In this document: in pieces, positions 1 through 5,879 of the stretch
Layout: every line of letters starts with the position of its first letter
Numbering within the stretch: the first letter of the stretch is position 1
Assembly (NCBI GenBank): GCA_002347925.1
Contig: DDYL01000130.1
Location: forward strand, 36,990-43,033
Length of the DNA stretch: 6,044 nucleotides
Direction: 5' to 3'
Source of the DNA: Chloroflexi bacterium UBA2235
GTDB taxonomy: Bacteria > Chloroflexota > UBA11872 > UBA12225
The notes under the pieces: generated by a model
What the model was told of the DNA's origin: nothing
Seen by the model: only the letters and a program-made list of their open reading frames with translations
The model's database searches: none
Translations under genes and position numbers: made by a program

Positions 1-496
1 AAGCGGTACCGCTGGGCGCATGAGGCGTAGTAATGAACGTCAGAGGTGCGTTCACCGCGACCAGCTCCTGAACCGGGAGCTGCCAACCGTCGCCAAGGGG
101 GACCGGAACTGGCGCAGCATTCTGGATGTGCGAGAGGGTCTCGTAGAGCGAATAGCTTGGATCCGTGAATGCGATGCGATCGCCCTCACCTGCGATCGCC
201 CGTATGAGCATGGTCAGCAACTCGTCAGACCCATTGCCACAGATGATCTGCTGCGAATCGATCCCGTACCGGGCACTTAACTTCACGCGGAGATCAGTGC
301 ACACCGGATCCGGGTATCGGCGCAGGTCATGAGTTGCCGCAGCGGCGACGGCAGCCAGCACAGAAGGCGAGACAAACCAATTTTCGTTTGTATTCAGCTT
401 GATCCACCCGGCACCCTGAGGTTGTTCACCCGGGACATACGGCTTGAGCGCCTGGACAGACGGTCGAACGAGGCCTGCACCGTTGTTTCCGGACAT
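1..496 (-). CDS. hisC: Histidinol-phosphate aminotransferase, N-terminal part (cut by window edge)
   Basis: This is a PLP-dependent fold-type I aminotransferase. HisC converts imidazole-acetol phosphate and glutamate to histidinol phosphate in cytosolic histidine synthesis. I translated the reverse strand by hand and found 165 complete codons with no stop. Family marks in order are KLNTNENW (about residues 33-40, usually NENP), LRRYPDP (58-64), GNGSDELL (87-94, the PLP-phosphate loop), DPSYSLY (112-118) and TPHAPSGT (157-164, the counterpart of NPNNPTG). The catalytic PLP lysine and the C-terminal half lie beyond base 1. The ATG at 494-496 has GGAG (bases 502-505) five bases upstream. The P1-type peptidase gene lies 82 bases upstream in the same direction, so the two may be co-transcribed. 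Related aminotransferases (for example phenylalanine or tyrosine type) share these motifs; the NTNEN and RRYPDP signatures favour HisC. Confidence 0.9.
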   Translation of the reverse strand, partial: MSGNNGAGLVRPSVQALKPYVPGEQPQGAGWIKLNTNENWFVSPSVLAAVAAAATHDLRRYPDPVCTDLRVKLSARYGIDSQQIICGNGSDELLTMLIRAIAGEGDRIAFTDPSYSLYETLSHIQNAAPVPVPLGDGWQLPVQELVAVNAPLTFITTPHAPSGTA

Positions 497-501
497 ACAC
501 A

Positions 502-505
502 CTCC
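502..505 (-). promoter_or_regulatory. Ribosome binding site of hisC
   Basis: GGAG on the minus strand sits five bases ahead of the ATG at 494-496. It supports that ATG as the hisC start. No obvious separate promoter was seen in the 82-base gap to the upstream peptidase gene, which fits co-transcription but does not prove it. Confidence 0.55.
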
Positions 506-578
506 AATCGCTTACACATCATCTCTCGGTTCAATCGGAGGGAAGGCACCGCCGATTCGAACCCACGGAAACAACCCG

Positions 579-1583
579 TCACGACTCCCGCTGACGCCGA
601 CCCGATTCGACGCCGCGAATGACCGCCTCTGCGACGAGATCTGCGGCAGCCGCGCCTAGTGCCGCTACCGTCAGTTCTGTCGGACGGCCCCAACGGCGCC
701 CATCGACGGCGGTGGCAGCGTTTGAATCTCCCGGAAGCGCGGTGCTCAACACGAAGATCACGTCTCCATCAAACGGAGTGTGAACCGGATCAATCACCCT
801 TGCCAAGCCATCGTGCGCCATCCAGGCAATCCGCAGAGCGGCCTGCCGGTCAATCGGGGCATCTGTTGCGACGACGCCAATGGTGGTGTTGAGACGAGAC
901 GGAGCCAACCCTTCGGGTGGCGCCAGGTACCAAGGCCCGGATCCAGTCGCTTCCCCGCGCTCGGGTGTAGGTCGGCGGATCTCACCAACGTGACCAACCG
1001 CGTTCACGACCATCAGCGCACCCACAACATAACCACCGTACGCGGCATCAAGCCGCAACGATGACGTGCCCTGACCGCCAGGCAGGGCAAGGGATGGCCC
1101 GAAAAGTTTGTCGGTGGTGCAGCCGGTACCCGCCCCGACCGCACCCTCATCGACATGCCGACCGCTCGCTTCACACGCTGCGACTCCGGCACGATGATCT
1201 GGAAACGCGCGTGGATCACCTACCCCGAGGTCAAAGACAACGGCGCCCGGAACAATCGGTACGACAATGTCACCCGGACCCGATGGAAAGCCTTGGCCCC
1301 TCTCTGCTAGCCAGCCCATGACACCGGTCGCGGCGGCTAGACCGAAAGCACTTCCGCCCGCAAGCAAAATTGCATGGACCTTCTCGACGAGCATGCCAGG
1401 AGCAAGCAAGTCGGTCTCCCGCGTACCCGGAGCGCCACCGCGGACATCCACTGCCGCCAACGCTCCCGCGGGACACAGGACGACCGTGCACCCCGTCATT
1501 CCGGCACGGTCGGACCAGCAGCCCACGGAGATGCCGGGCACATCTGTCAATTGCCCAGCACCCTGTCTGGAACCAGCACTCAC
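579..1583 (-). CDS. P1-family (peptidase S58, DmpA/NylC-like) self-processing hydrolase
   Basis: The family comprises Ntn hydrolases that cut their own chain just before a Ser or Thr, freeing it as nucleophile; members include DmpA (L-aminopeptidase/D-amidase/esterase), BapA (beta-peptidyl aminopeptidase) and NylC (nylon-oligomer hydrolase). Numbering from the GTG at 1583 (334 aa), I see LTDVPGISVG (12-21), LLAGGSAFGL (73-82), GAGTGCTTDKLFG (150-162), GGYVVGALMVVNAVG (183-197) and RLNTTIGVVATDAP (230-243). By analogy with NylC, cleavage is expected at Asn232/Thr233, with Lys159 and Asn194 as likely active-site residues. An in-frame ATG at 1649 would add 22 residues, but it has no ribosome site, whereas GTG 1583 has AAGGTG five bases upstream and gives the short lead before LTDVPGI usual in the family. 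The N-terminus shows no clear signal peptide, so it is probably cytosolic. The substrate cannot be told from sequence. Confidence 0.9.
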   Translation of the reverse strand: MSAGSRQGAGQLTDVPGISVGCWSDRAGMTGCTVVLCPAGALAAVDVRGGAPGTRETDLLAPGMLVEKVHAILLAGGSAFGLAAATGVMGWLAERGQGFPSGPGDIVVPIVPGAVVFDLGVGDPRAFPDHRAGVAACEASGRHVDEGAVGAGTGCTTDKLFGPSLALPGGQGTSSLRLDAAYGGYVVGALMVVNAVGHVGEIRRPTPERGEATGSGPWYLAPPEGLAPSRLNTTIGVVATDAPIDRQAALRIAWMAHDGLARVIDPVHTPFDGDVIFVLSTALPGDSNAATAVDGRRWGRPTELTVAALGAAAADLVAEAVIRGVESGRRQRES

Positions 1584-1588
1584 TGTCG

Positions 1589-1594
1589 CACCTT
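1589..1594 (-). promoter_or_regulatory. Ribosome binding site favouring GTG start of the P1-family hydrolase
   Basis: AAGGTG on the minus strand is followed by CGACA and then GTG (1581-1583). The upstream in-frame ATG (1647-1649) has only GCGAAAG directly against it and no usable spacing. This decides the start in favour of 1583. Confidence 0.5.
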
Positions 1595-1710
1595 GATTGC
1601 TAACCGAATAGCCTGACACGCGTACGGCATTCTGACCATGTCCCCACATCTTTCGCGGTGTCGTTCAATCATCGAGGCACCCGTGTTCAGTGCTTCCAGA
1701 AAGCGGCGCG

Positions 1711-1716
1711 TATACT
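1711..1716 (+). promoter_or_regulatory. Candidate -10 box (TATACT) for a leaderless transcript
   Basis: TATACT fits the TANNNT consensus of housekeeping actinobacterial promoters. A start point about seven bases downstream falls on the GTG at 1724, with an ATG directly after it at 1727. No Shine-Dalgarno sequence precedes either codon, which agrees with leaderless translation. The -35 region is weak: TTCAGT at 1686-1691 matches only half of TTGACA and has a 19-base spacer. Confidence 0.5.
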
Positions 1717-1723
1717 CATGGCC

Positions 1724-2545
1724 GTGATGAACCGAAGGCCTATATCTGCCTTCTTCCCTTGCTTCAACGATGCCGGAACGATCGCTTCCATGGTTATGGA
1801 AGCGCTTGTGGTTCTGCGGGAACTTGCTTCAGAGTATGAAGTGGTTGTCGTGGAGAACGGCAGCACCGACTACGCGTGGGACGTCCTTGACGAGCTTGAG
1901 CGACTCTACGGCGAGAACGGTGTCGATCCGCATGACCGTGGCCGTGTGCGCATTATCCGGTTTGCCGAAGCACTTGACTACGGCGGCGCGCTCCGTGCAG
2001 GCTTCGGGGCGTGCCGTTACGACCTGATCTTTTACACTGACGGTGACGGTCAGTACGACGTCCGGGAACTTCGGAGCCTGTACGCAGCGCTTGAGCGGGA
2101 AGAAGCTGCTGGGCGCCGTGTCGACGTCGTCATGGGCAACAAGCTCACTCGCCGTGATCCGATGCACCGGCGGTTCATTTCCTACACCTATCACCACCTG
2201 ATGCGGTTCGTGTTTCGCTTTGAGGTCCACGATGTCGATTGCGACTTCCGGCTTATCAAGCGCCACATCTTTGACAAGGTCATCCTGACCCAGAACAGCG
2301 GTGCAATTGCGCTTGAGTTGATGACCAAGGTTCAGATGCAAGGGTTCCGGACGGTCGAGGTTCCTGTGAACCACTTCCATCGGGCATATGGTGGCTCGCA
2401 ATTCTTCCGCTTCGGTCGGATCATCAAGGTAATCGTCAGCCTCGCGAAATTGTGGTGGTGGTTACGGGTCCAAGGTGGGTCCGGGATTCCATCCCCGTTG
2501 CCCCAACCGCTGCCAGTAGGCGCACCGAGGCCCGCGGGACGGTAG
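1724..2545 (+). CDS. Family 2 glycosyltransferase, polyprenyl-phosphate sugar synthase type
   Basis: This is a GT-A fold inverting glycosyltransferase resembling dolichyl/polyprenyl-phosphate mannose or glucose synthases, which transfer a sugar from a nucleotide donor to a lipid phosphate at the inner membrane face. Numbered from GTG 1724 (273 aa): FFPCFND (10-16), VVVENGSTD (41-49, donor binding), TDGDGQYD (105-112, holding the metal-binding DxD at 106-108), MGNKLTRRD (137-145), DVDCDFRL (170-177) and AYGGSQF (221-227). One hydrophobic, Trp-rich stretch (about 234-248, VIVSLAKLWWWLRVQ) is followed by a Pro-rich tail; there is no multi-span membrane domain. Starts at GTG 1658 and ATG 1718 are also in frame, but the first lies upstream of the -10 box and the second between the box and the predicted transcript start; ATG 1727 is an equally good alternative. 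It is first in the sugar cassette, 69 bases before the epimerase. Donor and acceptor are unknown. Confidence 0.88.
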   Translation: MMNRRPISAFFPCFNDAGTIASMVMEALVVLRELASEYEVVVVENGSTDYAWDVLDELERLYGENGVDPHDRGRVRIIRFAEALDYGGALRAGFGACRYDLIFYTDGDGQYDVRELRSLYAALEREEAAGRRVDVVMGNKLTRRDPMHRRFISYTYHHLMRFVFRFEVHDVDCDFRLIKRHIFDKVILTQNSGAIALELMTKVQMQGFRTVEVPVNHFHRAYGGSQFFRFGRIIKVIVSLAKLWWWLRVQGGSGIPSPLPQPLPVGAPRPAGR

Positions 2546-2614
2546 CTCGCCTGCCGGATACTTGAAGCACCGTCGCTCCGCGATTCCGAACCGAACGTTT
2601 GGTCCAGACGAACA

Positions 2615-3703
2615 ATGAACGCAACTCCTGCAGCCTCGGACCTCAAATCGCTCGGTGAATCGTTTGCCGGGCGTCGGTGCTTGATCACCGGCGGCCTTGG
2701 GTTCATCGGAAGCAATTTGGCGGTACGTCTCGCCGGACTCGGGGCGCGTGTACTTATCGTCGATTCCATGATCCCTGCCTACGGCGGAAACTTCTTCAAC
2801 ATTGACGGAATTCAAGACAAGGTCCATGTCAACATCGCGGATGTCCGGGACCCCCATGCCATGGAGTATCTGGTCCTGGGACAGGACTACATCTTCAACC
2901 TTGCGGGGCAAATCGGCCACCTGGAGTCCATGGAGGCTCCAATCGACGACCTGCGCGTCAACACTGAAGGTCCGCTGAATGTTCTTGAAGCTTGTCGACG
3001 TGTAAACCGGACGGCAAAGCTGCTGTACGCAAGCACCCGACAGGTTTATGGACGGCCGCGGTACCTGCCGGTCGATGAGGCGCACGCATTGCAACCCATC
3101 GACTGCAATGCAGTTTCAAACGTCGCCGGCGAGCAGTACCACCGGGTCTACTTCGCCGCGCACGGCATTCGTTCGGTATGCCTCCGACTGACGAACACGT
3201 ACGGTCCCCGACAGATGATGAAGGACGAGTCGGGTCGATACGCGTTCATCTATTACTGGATCAGGCGTGTTATCGATGGGCATCCGCTGATGATCATGGG
3301 CGGTCAACAAGGTCGAGACTACACCTACATCGATGACTGCGTTGAAGCAATGCTTCTCGCTGCAGCGTCTCCAGCAGCAGACGGTGAGGTCTTCAATCTC
3401 GGAGGAGAGCCAATGACCCATCTGGAATTGGCCGATGTCCTGATTGACGTCGCCGGGGGCGGAACAAAGCAGATAATCGAACTGCCGGCCGAGCGTCGAG
3501 CAATCGATCCAGGTGTAATCGCGCTGGACTACTCAAAGATCAGGAAGGCCCTCGGGTGGGAACCTCGGACCGGGCTTCGCGCTGGCCTGGAAAGAACCGT
3601 TGAGTACTACCGGAACCACCGTGACCGATACTGGAACGCAGGTGACGTAGCTGCACAGCAAACGGGTGCATTGCAGGGAACGGCCGGCGCACATCGGTCG
3701 TGA
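2615..3703 (+). CDS. NAD-dependent sugar epimerase/dehydratase (extended SDR) with altered YxxxK site
   Basis: This extended short-chain dehydrogenase/reductase should act on a nucleotide sugar in the cytosol. Seen in order: TGGLGFIG (25-32, Rossmann glycine motif), VLIVDS with Asp50 (NAD preference), NIADVRD (73-79), NLAGQIGHLESM (95-106), YASTRQVYG (138-146, the Ser/Thr of the catalytic triad), DCNAVSNVAGEQYH (163-176), RLTNTYGPR (191-199), GRDYTYIDD (233-241), FNLGGE (260-265) and LGWEP (313-317). At 362 aa it is slightly longer than usual owing to a loose tail after about 341. Oddly, where most extended SDRs have YxxxK it reads N165-AVS-N169. From memory, the subgroup with AGQxxHxxSM and STRQVYGRP often has Asn for Tyr but keeps Lys; here both are Asn. 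No good ribosome site precedes the ATG. It is followed after 55 bases by the aminotransferase, a usual partner. The exact reaction is unknown. Confidence 0.87.
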   Translation: MNATPAASDLKSLGESFAGRRCLITGGLGFIGSNLAVRLAGLGARVLIVDSMIPAYGGNFFNIDGIQDKVHVNIADVRDPHAMEYLVLGQDYIFNLAGQIGHLESMEAPIDDLRVNTEGPLNVLEACRRVNRTAKLLYASTRQVYGRPRYLPVDEAHALQPIDCNAVSNVAGEQYHRVYFAAHGIRSVCLRLTNTYGPRQMMKDESGRYAFIYYWIRRVIDGHPLMIMGGQQGRDYTYIDDCVEAMLLAAASPAADGEVFNLGGEPMTHLELADVLIDVAGGGTKQIIELPAERRAIDPGVIALDYSKIRKALGWEPRTGLRAGLERTVEYYRNHRDRYWNAGDVAAQQTGALQGTAGAHRS

Positions 3704-3747
3704 TTTCAACGGAAGGCAAGGCCTCACAGTCCGTCAGCCGCAATCCG

Positions 3748-3753
3748 AAGGTG
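3748..3753 (+). promoter_or_regulatory. Ribosome binding site deciding the aminotransferase start
   Basis: AAGGTG followed by AATTG leads into ATG 3759-3761. The longer reading frame from ATG 3666 would overlap the end of the epimerase gene and add 31 residues unlike the family, so 3759 is preferred. Confidence 0.65.
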
Positions 3754-3758
3754 AATTG

Positions 3759-4913
3759 ATGCCAACCAAGCTTGAAGACGGCGGCGTGAACCCCATAGCC
3801 TTCAACCTTACGAAACCGGGTTACGTCGCCCACAAGAACGAAATCGACGACGCCATTCGCGAGGTCCTAGAGACGAGTTGGTTCGTCCTTGGCAAGAATG
3901 GTGACGCGTTCGAGCATGAGTTCGCGACGTATCTAGGGATGGCACACGTTCTTGGTTGCAACTCAGGATATGACGCACTCGTGCTCGCCCTGCGTGCACT
4001 GGGAATAGGCACCGGAGACGAAGTCCTGACAGTGTCACACACAGCGGTTGCAACTGCTGTTGCCATTTCTGCGACCGGCGCAACTCCTGTCTTCTGTGAC
4101 ATCGACCCAGTCACCTTCAATATGGACCCGAACAAACTGGAGGCGCAGCTCACTGCCAGGACCCGTGCAATTGTCCCGGTTCACCTGTACGGCCAGGCGG
4201 CCGATATGGGGGCGATCATGGAATTCGCGCGAACCCACCACCTCAAAGTGGTCGAGGACTGCGCTCAAGCCCACGGCGCGCGTTGGCAAGGACAAATGGT
4301 CGGGACGTTCGGAGATGCCTCTGCCTTCTCCTTTTACCCCACCAAGAACCTGGGCGCCTATGGCGACGGCGGCGCAGTCGCGACCAACGATGATGCCGTG
4401 GCGAACCAGGTTTCGATGCTGCGGAACTATGGTTGGCAACCAGGTCGACGGTACATCAGCGAAATCCGGGGCGTGAACTCCCGCCTGGACGAGATGCAGG
4501 CGGCCATCCTTCGCGTAAAGCTGCGACATCTCGACGCGGGTAACGATGCGCGCCGACGTCTCGCTTCAACATACGCAAAACATCTTTCCGGCTTGCCCTC
4601 TCTGGTAGTCCCGACCGAGGCACCCGGTAACCACCACGTGTTTCATCTCTACGTGGTGCGGGTCGACGCGCGCGACGAGGTCGCAACGAGCCTTCGTGGG
4701 TCTGGGATCGGCACCCATGTTCACTATCCCCAACCGATCCATCGACAACCGGCGTATCTTGACCACGGGTATGCGGACGGATCGTTGCCGGAAACGGAAA
4801 ACGCGTGCCGAGAGGTTCTATCCTTGCCGATGTATCCGGAATTGGCGGAGGCAGACGTGGCGCGGGTTGGGCGTATCCTGAGGTCGTTGATCGAGAAGCG
4901 GCCGACCCCTTAG
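3759..4913 (+). CDS. DegT/DnrJ/EryC1/StrS family sugar aminotransferase
   Basis: These cytosolic PLP enzymes transfer an amino group, usually from glutamate, to a keto group of a nucleotide sugar, giving 3- or 4-amino sugars for surface glycans or glycosylated metabolites. In the 384-aa product I see GCNSGYDALVLALRALGIGTGDEVL (67-90), FCDIDPVTFNMDP (112-124), PVHLYGQAADM (140-150), VEDCAQAHGA (165-174, Asp167 contacting the PLP ring nitrogen and Gln170 stacking nearby), and SAFSFYPTKNLGAYGDGGA (188-206) with Lys196 as the PLP-binding lysine. HYPQPIHRQPAY and the C-terminal LSLPMYPEL are usual family elements. Length is normal and all key residues are present. The start is ATG 3759 with a good ribosome site. 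It lies 55 bases after the SDR gene, so the two probably form a dehydration/oxidation-then-transamination pair. Whether position 3 or 4 of the sugar is aminated cannot be decided from the sequence. Confidence 0.93.
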   Translation: MPTKLEDGGVNPIAFNLTKPGYVAHKNEIDDAIREVLETSWFVLGKNGDAFEHEFATYLGMAHVLGCNSGYDALVLALRALGIGTGDEVLTVSHTAVATAVAISATGATPVFCDIDPVTFNMDPNKLEAQLTARTRAIVPVHLYGQAADMGAIMEFARTHHLKVVEDCAQAHGARWQGQMVGTFGDASAFSFYPTKNLGAYGDGGAVATNDDAVANQVSMLRNYGWQPGRRYISEIRGVNSRLDEMQAAILRVKLRHLDAGNDARRRLASTYAKHLSGLPSLVVPTEAPGNHHVFHLYVVRVDARDEVATSLRGSGIGTHVHYPQPIHRQPAYLDHGYADGSLPETENACREVLSLPMYPELAEADVARVGRILRSLIEKRPTP

Positions 4914-5108
4914 CGACAGCCTCCCGTCCAAACCAGTCGCCATTGTTGATACGTACGCCTTTCACTACCTACGAACACAGTCTGTGCCGCAGATCGATTG
5001 TGGTTTCAAATACGCTGCATTGTCGTAAAAATCAACTAAACCAGCACCAAAGCGGCGATGTTCACACGCCGAACGACAACCGACCAGTGATCGATCCGGA
5101 CTGACCGC
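4914..5108. other. 195-base intergenic region, possible internal promoter
   Basis: This is the longest non-coding gap within the plus-strand block, and it includes a locally AT-richer patch (about 5004-5040). It holds an 11-base palindrome, CACAGTCTGTG (4976-4986), a TTGTGG (4998-5003) that could serve as a -35 with TGTCGT 17 bases downstream (5021-5026), and TACGCT (5011-5016), which matches TANNNT. None is strong. The region has no ORF with recognisable protein features and no poly-T hairpin terminator. A short inverted repeat CGGCG/CGCCG (5053-5057 and 5067-5071) could fold, but with a nine-base loop. The gap suggests that the methyltransferase may have its own promoter. Confidence 0.4.
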
Positions 5109-5879
5109 ATGAACCCAGCCGAGTATCAGGCCATGTACCGGGTAGAGGACACCCTCTGGTGGTACCAAGGCATGCGCCGAATCTCCTCTGTTCTGATCGG
5201 CGACCGCATGACACCCGGCAGCCGCATCCTTGACGCGGGTTGCGGCACGGGTGGAAACCTCGCTTGGATTGACGGGGATACTCCACGATTGGGCAAGCAC
5301 CGGACAGGTTTCGGCGTTGACCTTTCTGAAAAAGCGATGGGGTTTTGCCAAGCACGCAACTTGGAAAGGGTCGCCCAAGCATCGGTGTGCGACCTGCCGT
5401 TCGCATCAGAGTCGTTCGATGGCCTGCTGAGCTTCGACGTGATCTACCACCTTGGGGTAACGAGTGATCTTGCAGCCCTTCGTGAAGCAGCGAGGGTCCT
5501 ACGTCCGGGAGGCTGGGCCCTCATCCGTGTGCCAGCGTTTGATGCTCTTCTGAGTGCGCACGACGCCGCTGTCCACACTCGTGAGCGCTACCGGTTGGCA
5601 TCACTTAAGGAACGAGTTTCCGCTGCGGGCCTCGTGATTGAGCGAGCGACGTACGCAAACACTTTGCTTTTCCCCATTGCCGCCATTTCCAGAATGATCC
5701 GGCGACCGTCACACGAACCCGGAGAGCCGTCATCTGACGTCCGCCCGGCGTCGGGCACAGCCCAGGCAATCGGCAGCCTAGCTCTTCGATTGGAAGCGCT
5801 CGCACTGGAACGAGCCTCACTTCCGTTCGGATTGAGTGCGATTGTCCTTGCGACCCGGCCTCGTGAGGTTCCCCGGTGA
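5109..5879 (+). CDS. Class I SAM-dependent methyltransferase
   Basis: This 256-aa protein has a Rossmann-type methyltransferase core (Methyltransf_11-like). Motif I is ILDAGCGTGGN (40-50), Asp71 in FGVDLSEKA is placed to bind the SAM ribose, CDLPFASESFDGLLSFDVIYHL (94-115) covers motifs II-III, and LRPGGWALIRVP (131-142) is the strand after the core. The family-specific HDAAVHTRERY (151-161) and the C-terminal ERASLPFGLSAIVLATRP (234-251) resemble methyltransferases often annotated next to glycosyltransferases and sugar aminotransferases. The N-terminus (EYQAMYRVEDTLWWYQGMRR) also fits that group and supports ATG 5109, although no strong ribosome site is visible. It may O- or N-methylate a sugar made by its neighbours, but a different acceptor, such as a quinone or lipid, is not excluded. 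Its stop overlaps the start of the next gene. Confidence 0.88.
   Translation: MNPAEYQAMYRVEDTLWWYQGMRRISSVLIGDRMTPGSRILDAGCGTGGNLAWIDGDTPRLGKHRTGFGVDLSEKAMGFCQARNLERVAQASVCDLPFASESFDGLLSFDVIYHLGVTSDLAALREAARVLRPGGWALIRVPAFDALLSAHDAAVHTRERYRLASLKERVSAAGLVIERATYANTLLFPIAAISRMIRRPSHEPGEPSSDVRPASGTAQAIGSLALRLEALALERASLPFGLSAIVLATRPREVPR
5865..5868 (+). promoter_or_regulatory. Ribosome binding site for the overlapping GTG-start ORF
   Basis: GAGG lies inside the methyltransferase 3' end, seven bases ahead of GTG 5876-5878. This spacing, with the GTGA stop/start overlap, supports translational coupling. Confidence 0.5.

Larger units (their letters stand above)
1584..1723. other. Divergent intergenic region between hydrolase and glycosyltransferase genes
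   Basis: These 140 bases separate a minus-strand gene from a plus-strand gene and must hold promoters for both sides if each is transcribed from here. On the plus side a good -10 box is visible at 1711-1716. On the minus side I could not find a convincing -35/-10 pair for the hydrolase. If the hydrolase instead starts at 1649, the gap shrinks to about 74 bases. No hairpin terminator, operator-like inverted repeat or RNA gene was recognised. Confidence 0.6.

Noticed and set aside
554..564. T-loop-like sequence (GGGTTCGAATC on the minus strand), suggesting a tRNA 3' end
   Set aside because: The flanking bases do not form a five-pair T-stem, and no acceptor, anticodon or D arm can be built around it.
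394..693. Minus-strand open frame spanning the hydrolase end and the hisC start
   Set aside because: It runs in another frame across the ends of two genes with strong family motifs and has no features of its own.
1584..1649. Longer start (ATG 1649) for the P1-family hydrolase
   Set aside because: It has no spaced ribosome site and gives an unusually long lead before LTDVPGI. It is kept as an alternative but not preferred.
1829..2401. 190-residue open frame on the minus strand across the glycosyltransferase gene
   Set aside because: It is antisense to conserved GT2 motifs and has no recognisable domain or ribosome site.
2462..3094. 210-residue open frame on the minus strand across the epimerase gene
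   Set aside because: It is antisense to a gene with clear SDR motifs and shows no protein motif of its own; it is a reading-frame shadow in GC-rich DNA.
3666..3758. Earlier ATG for the aminotransferase (31 extra residues)
   Set aside because: It overlaps the epimerase 3' end, lacks a ribosome site and encodes residues unlike the family; ATG 3759 has AAGGTG at good spacing.
5053..5071. Inverted repeat CGGCG-loop-CGCCG as a possible terminator or regulatory hairpin
   Set aside because: It has only five pairs, a nine-base loop and no T-run after it; it is too weak to call.
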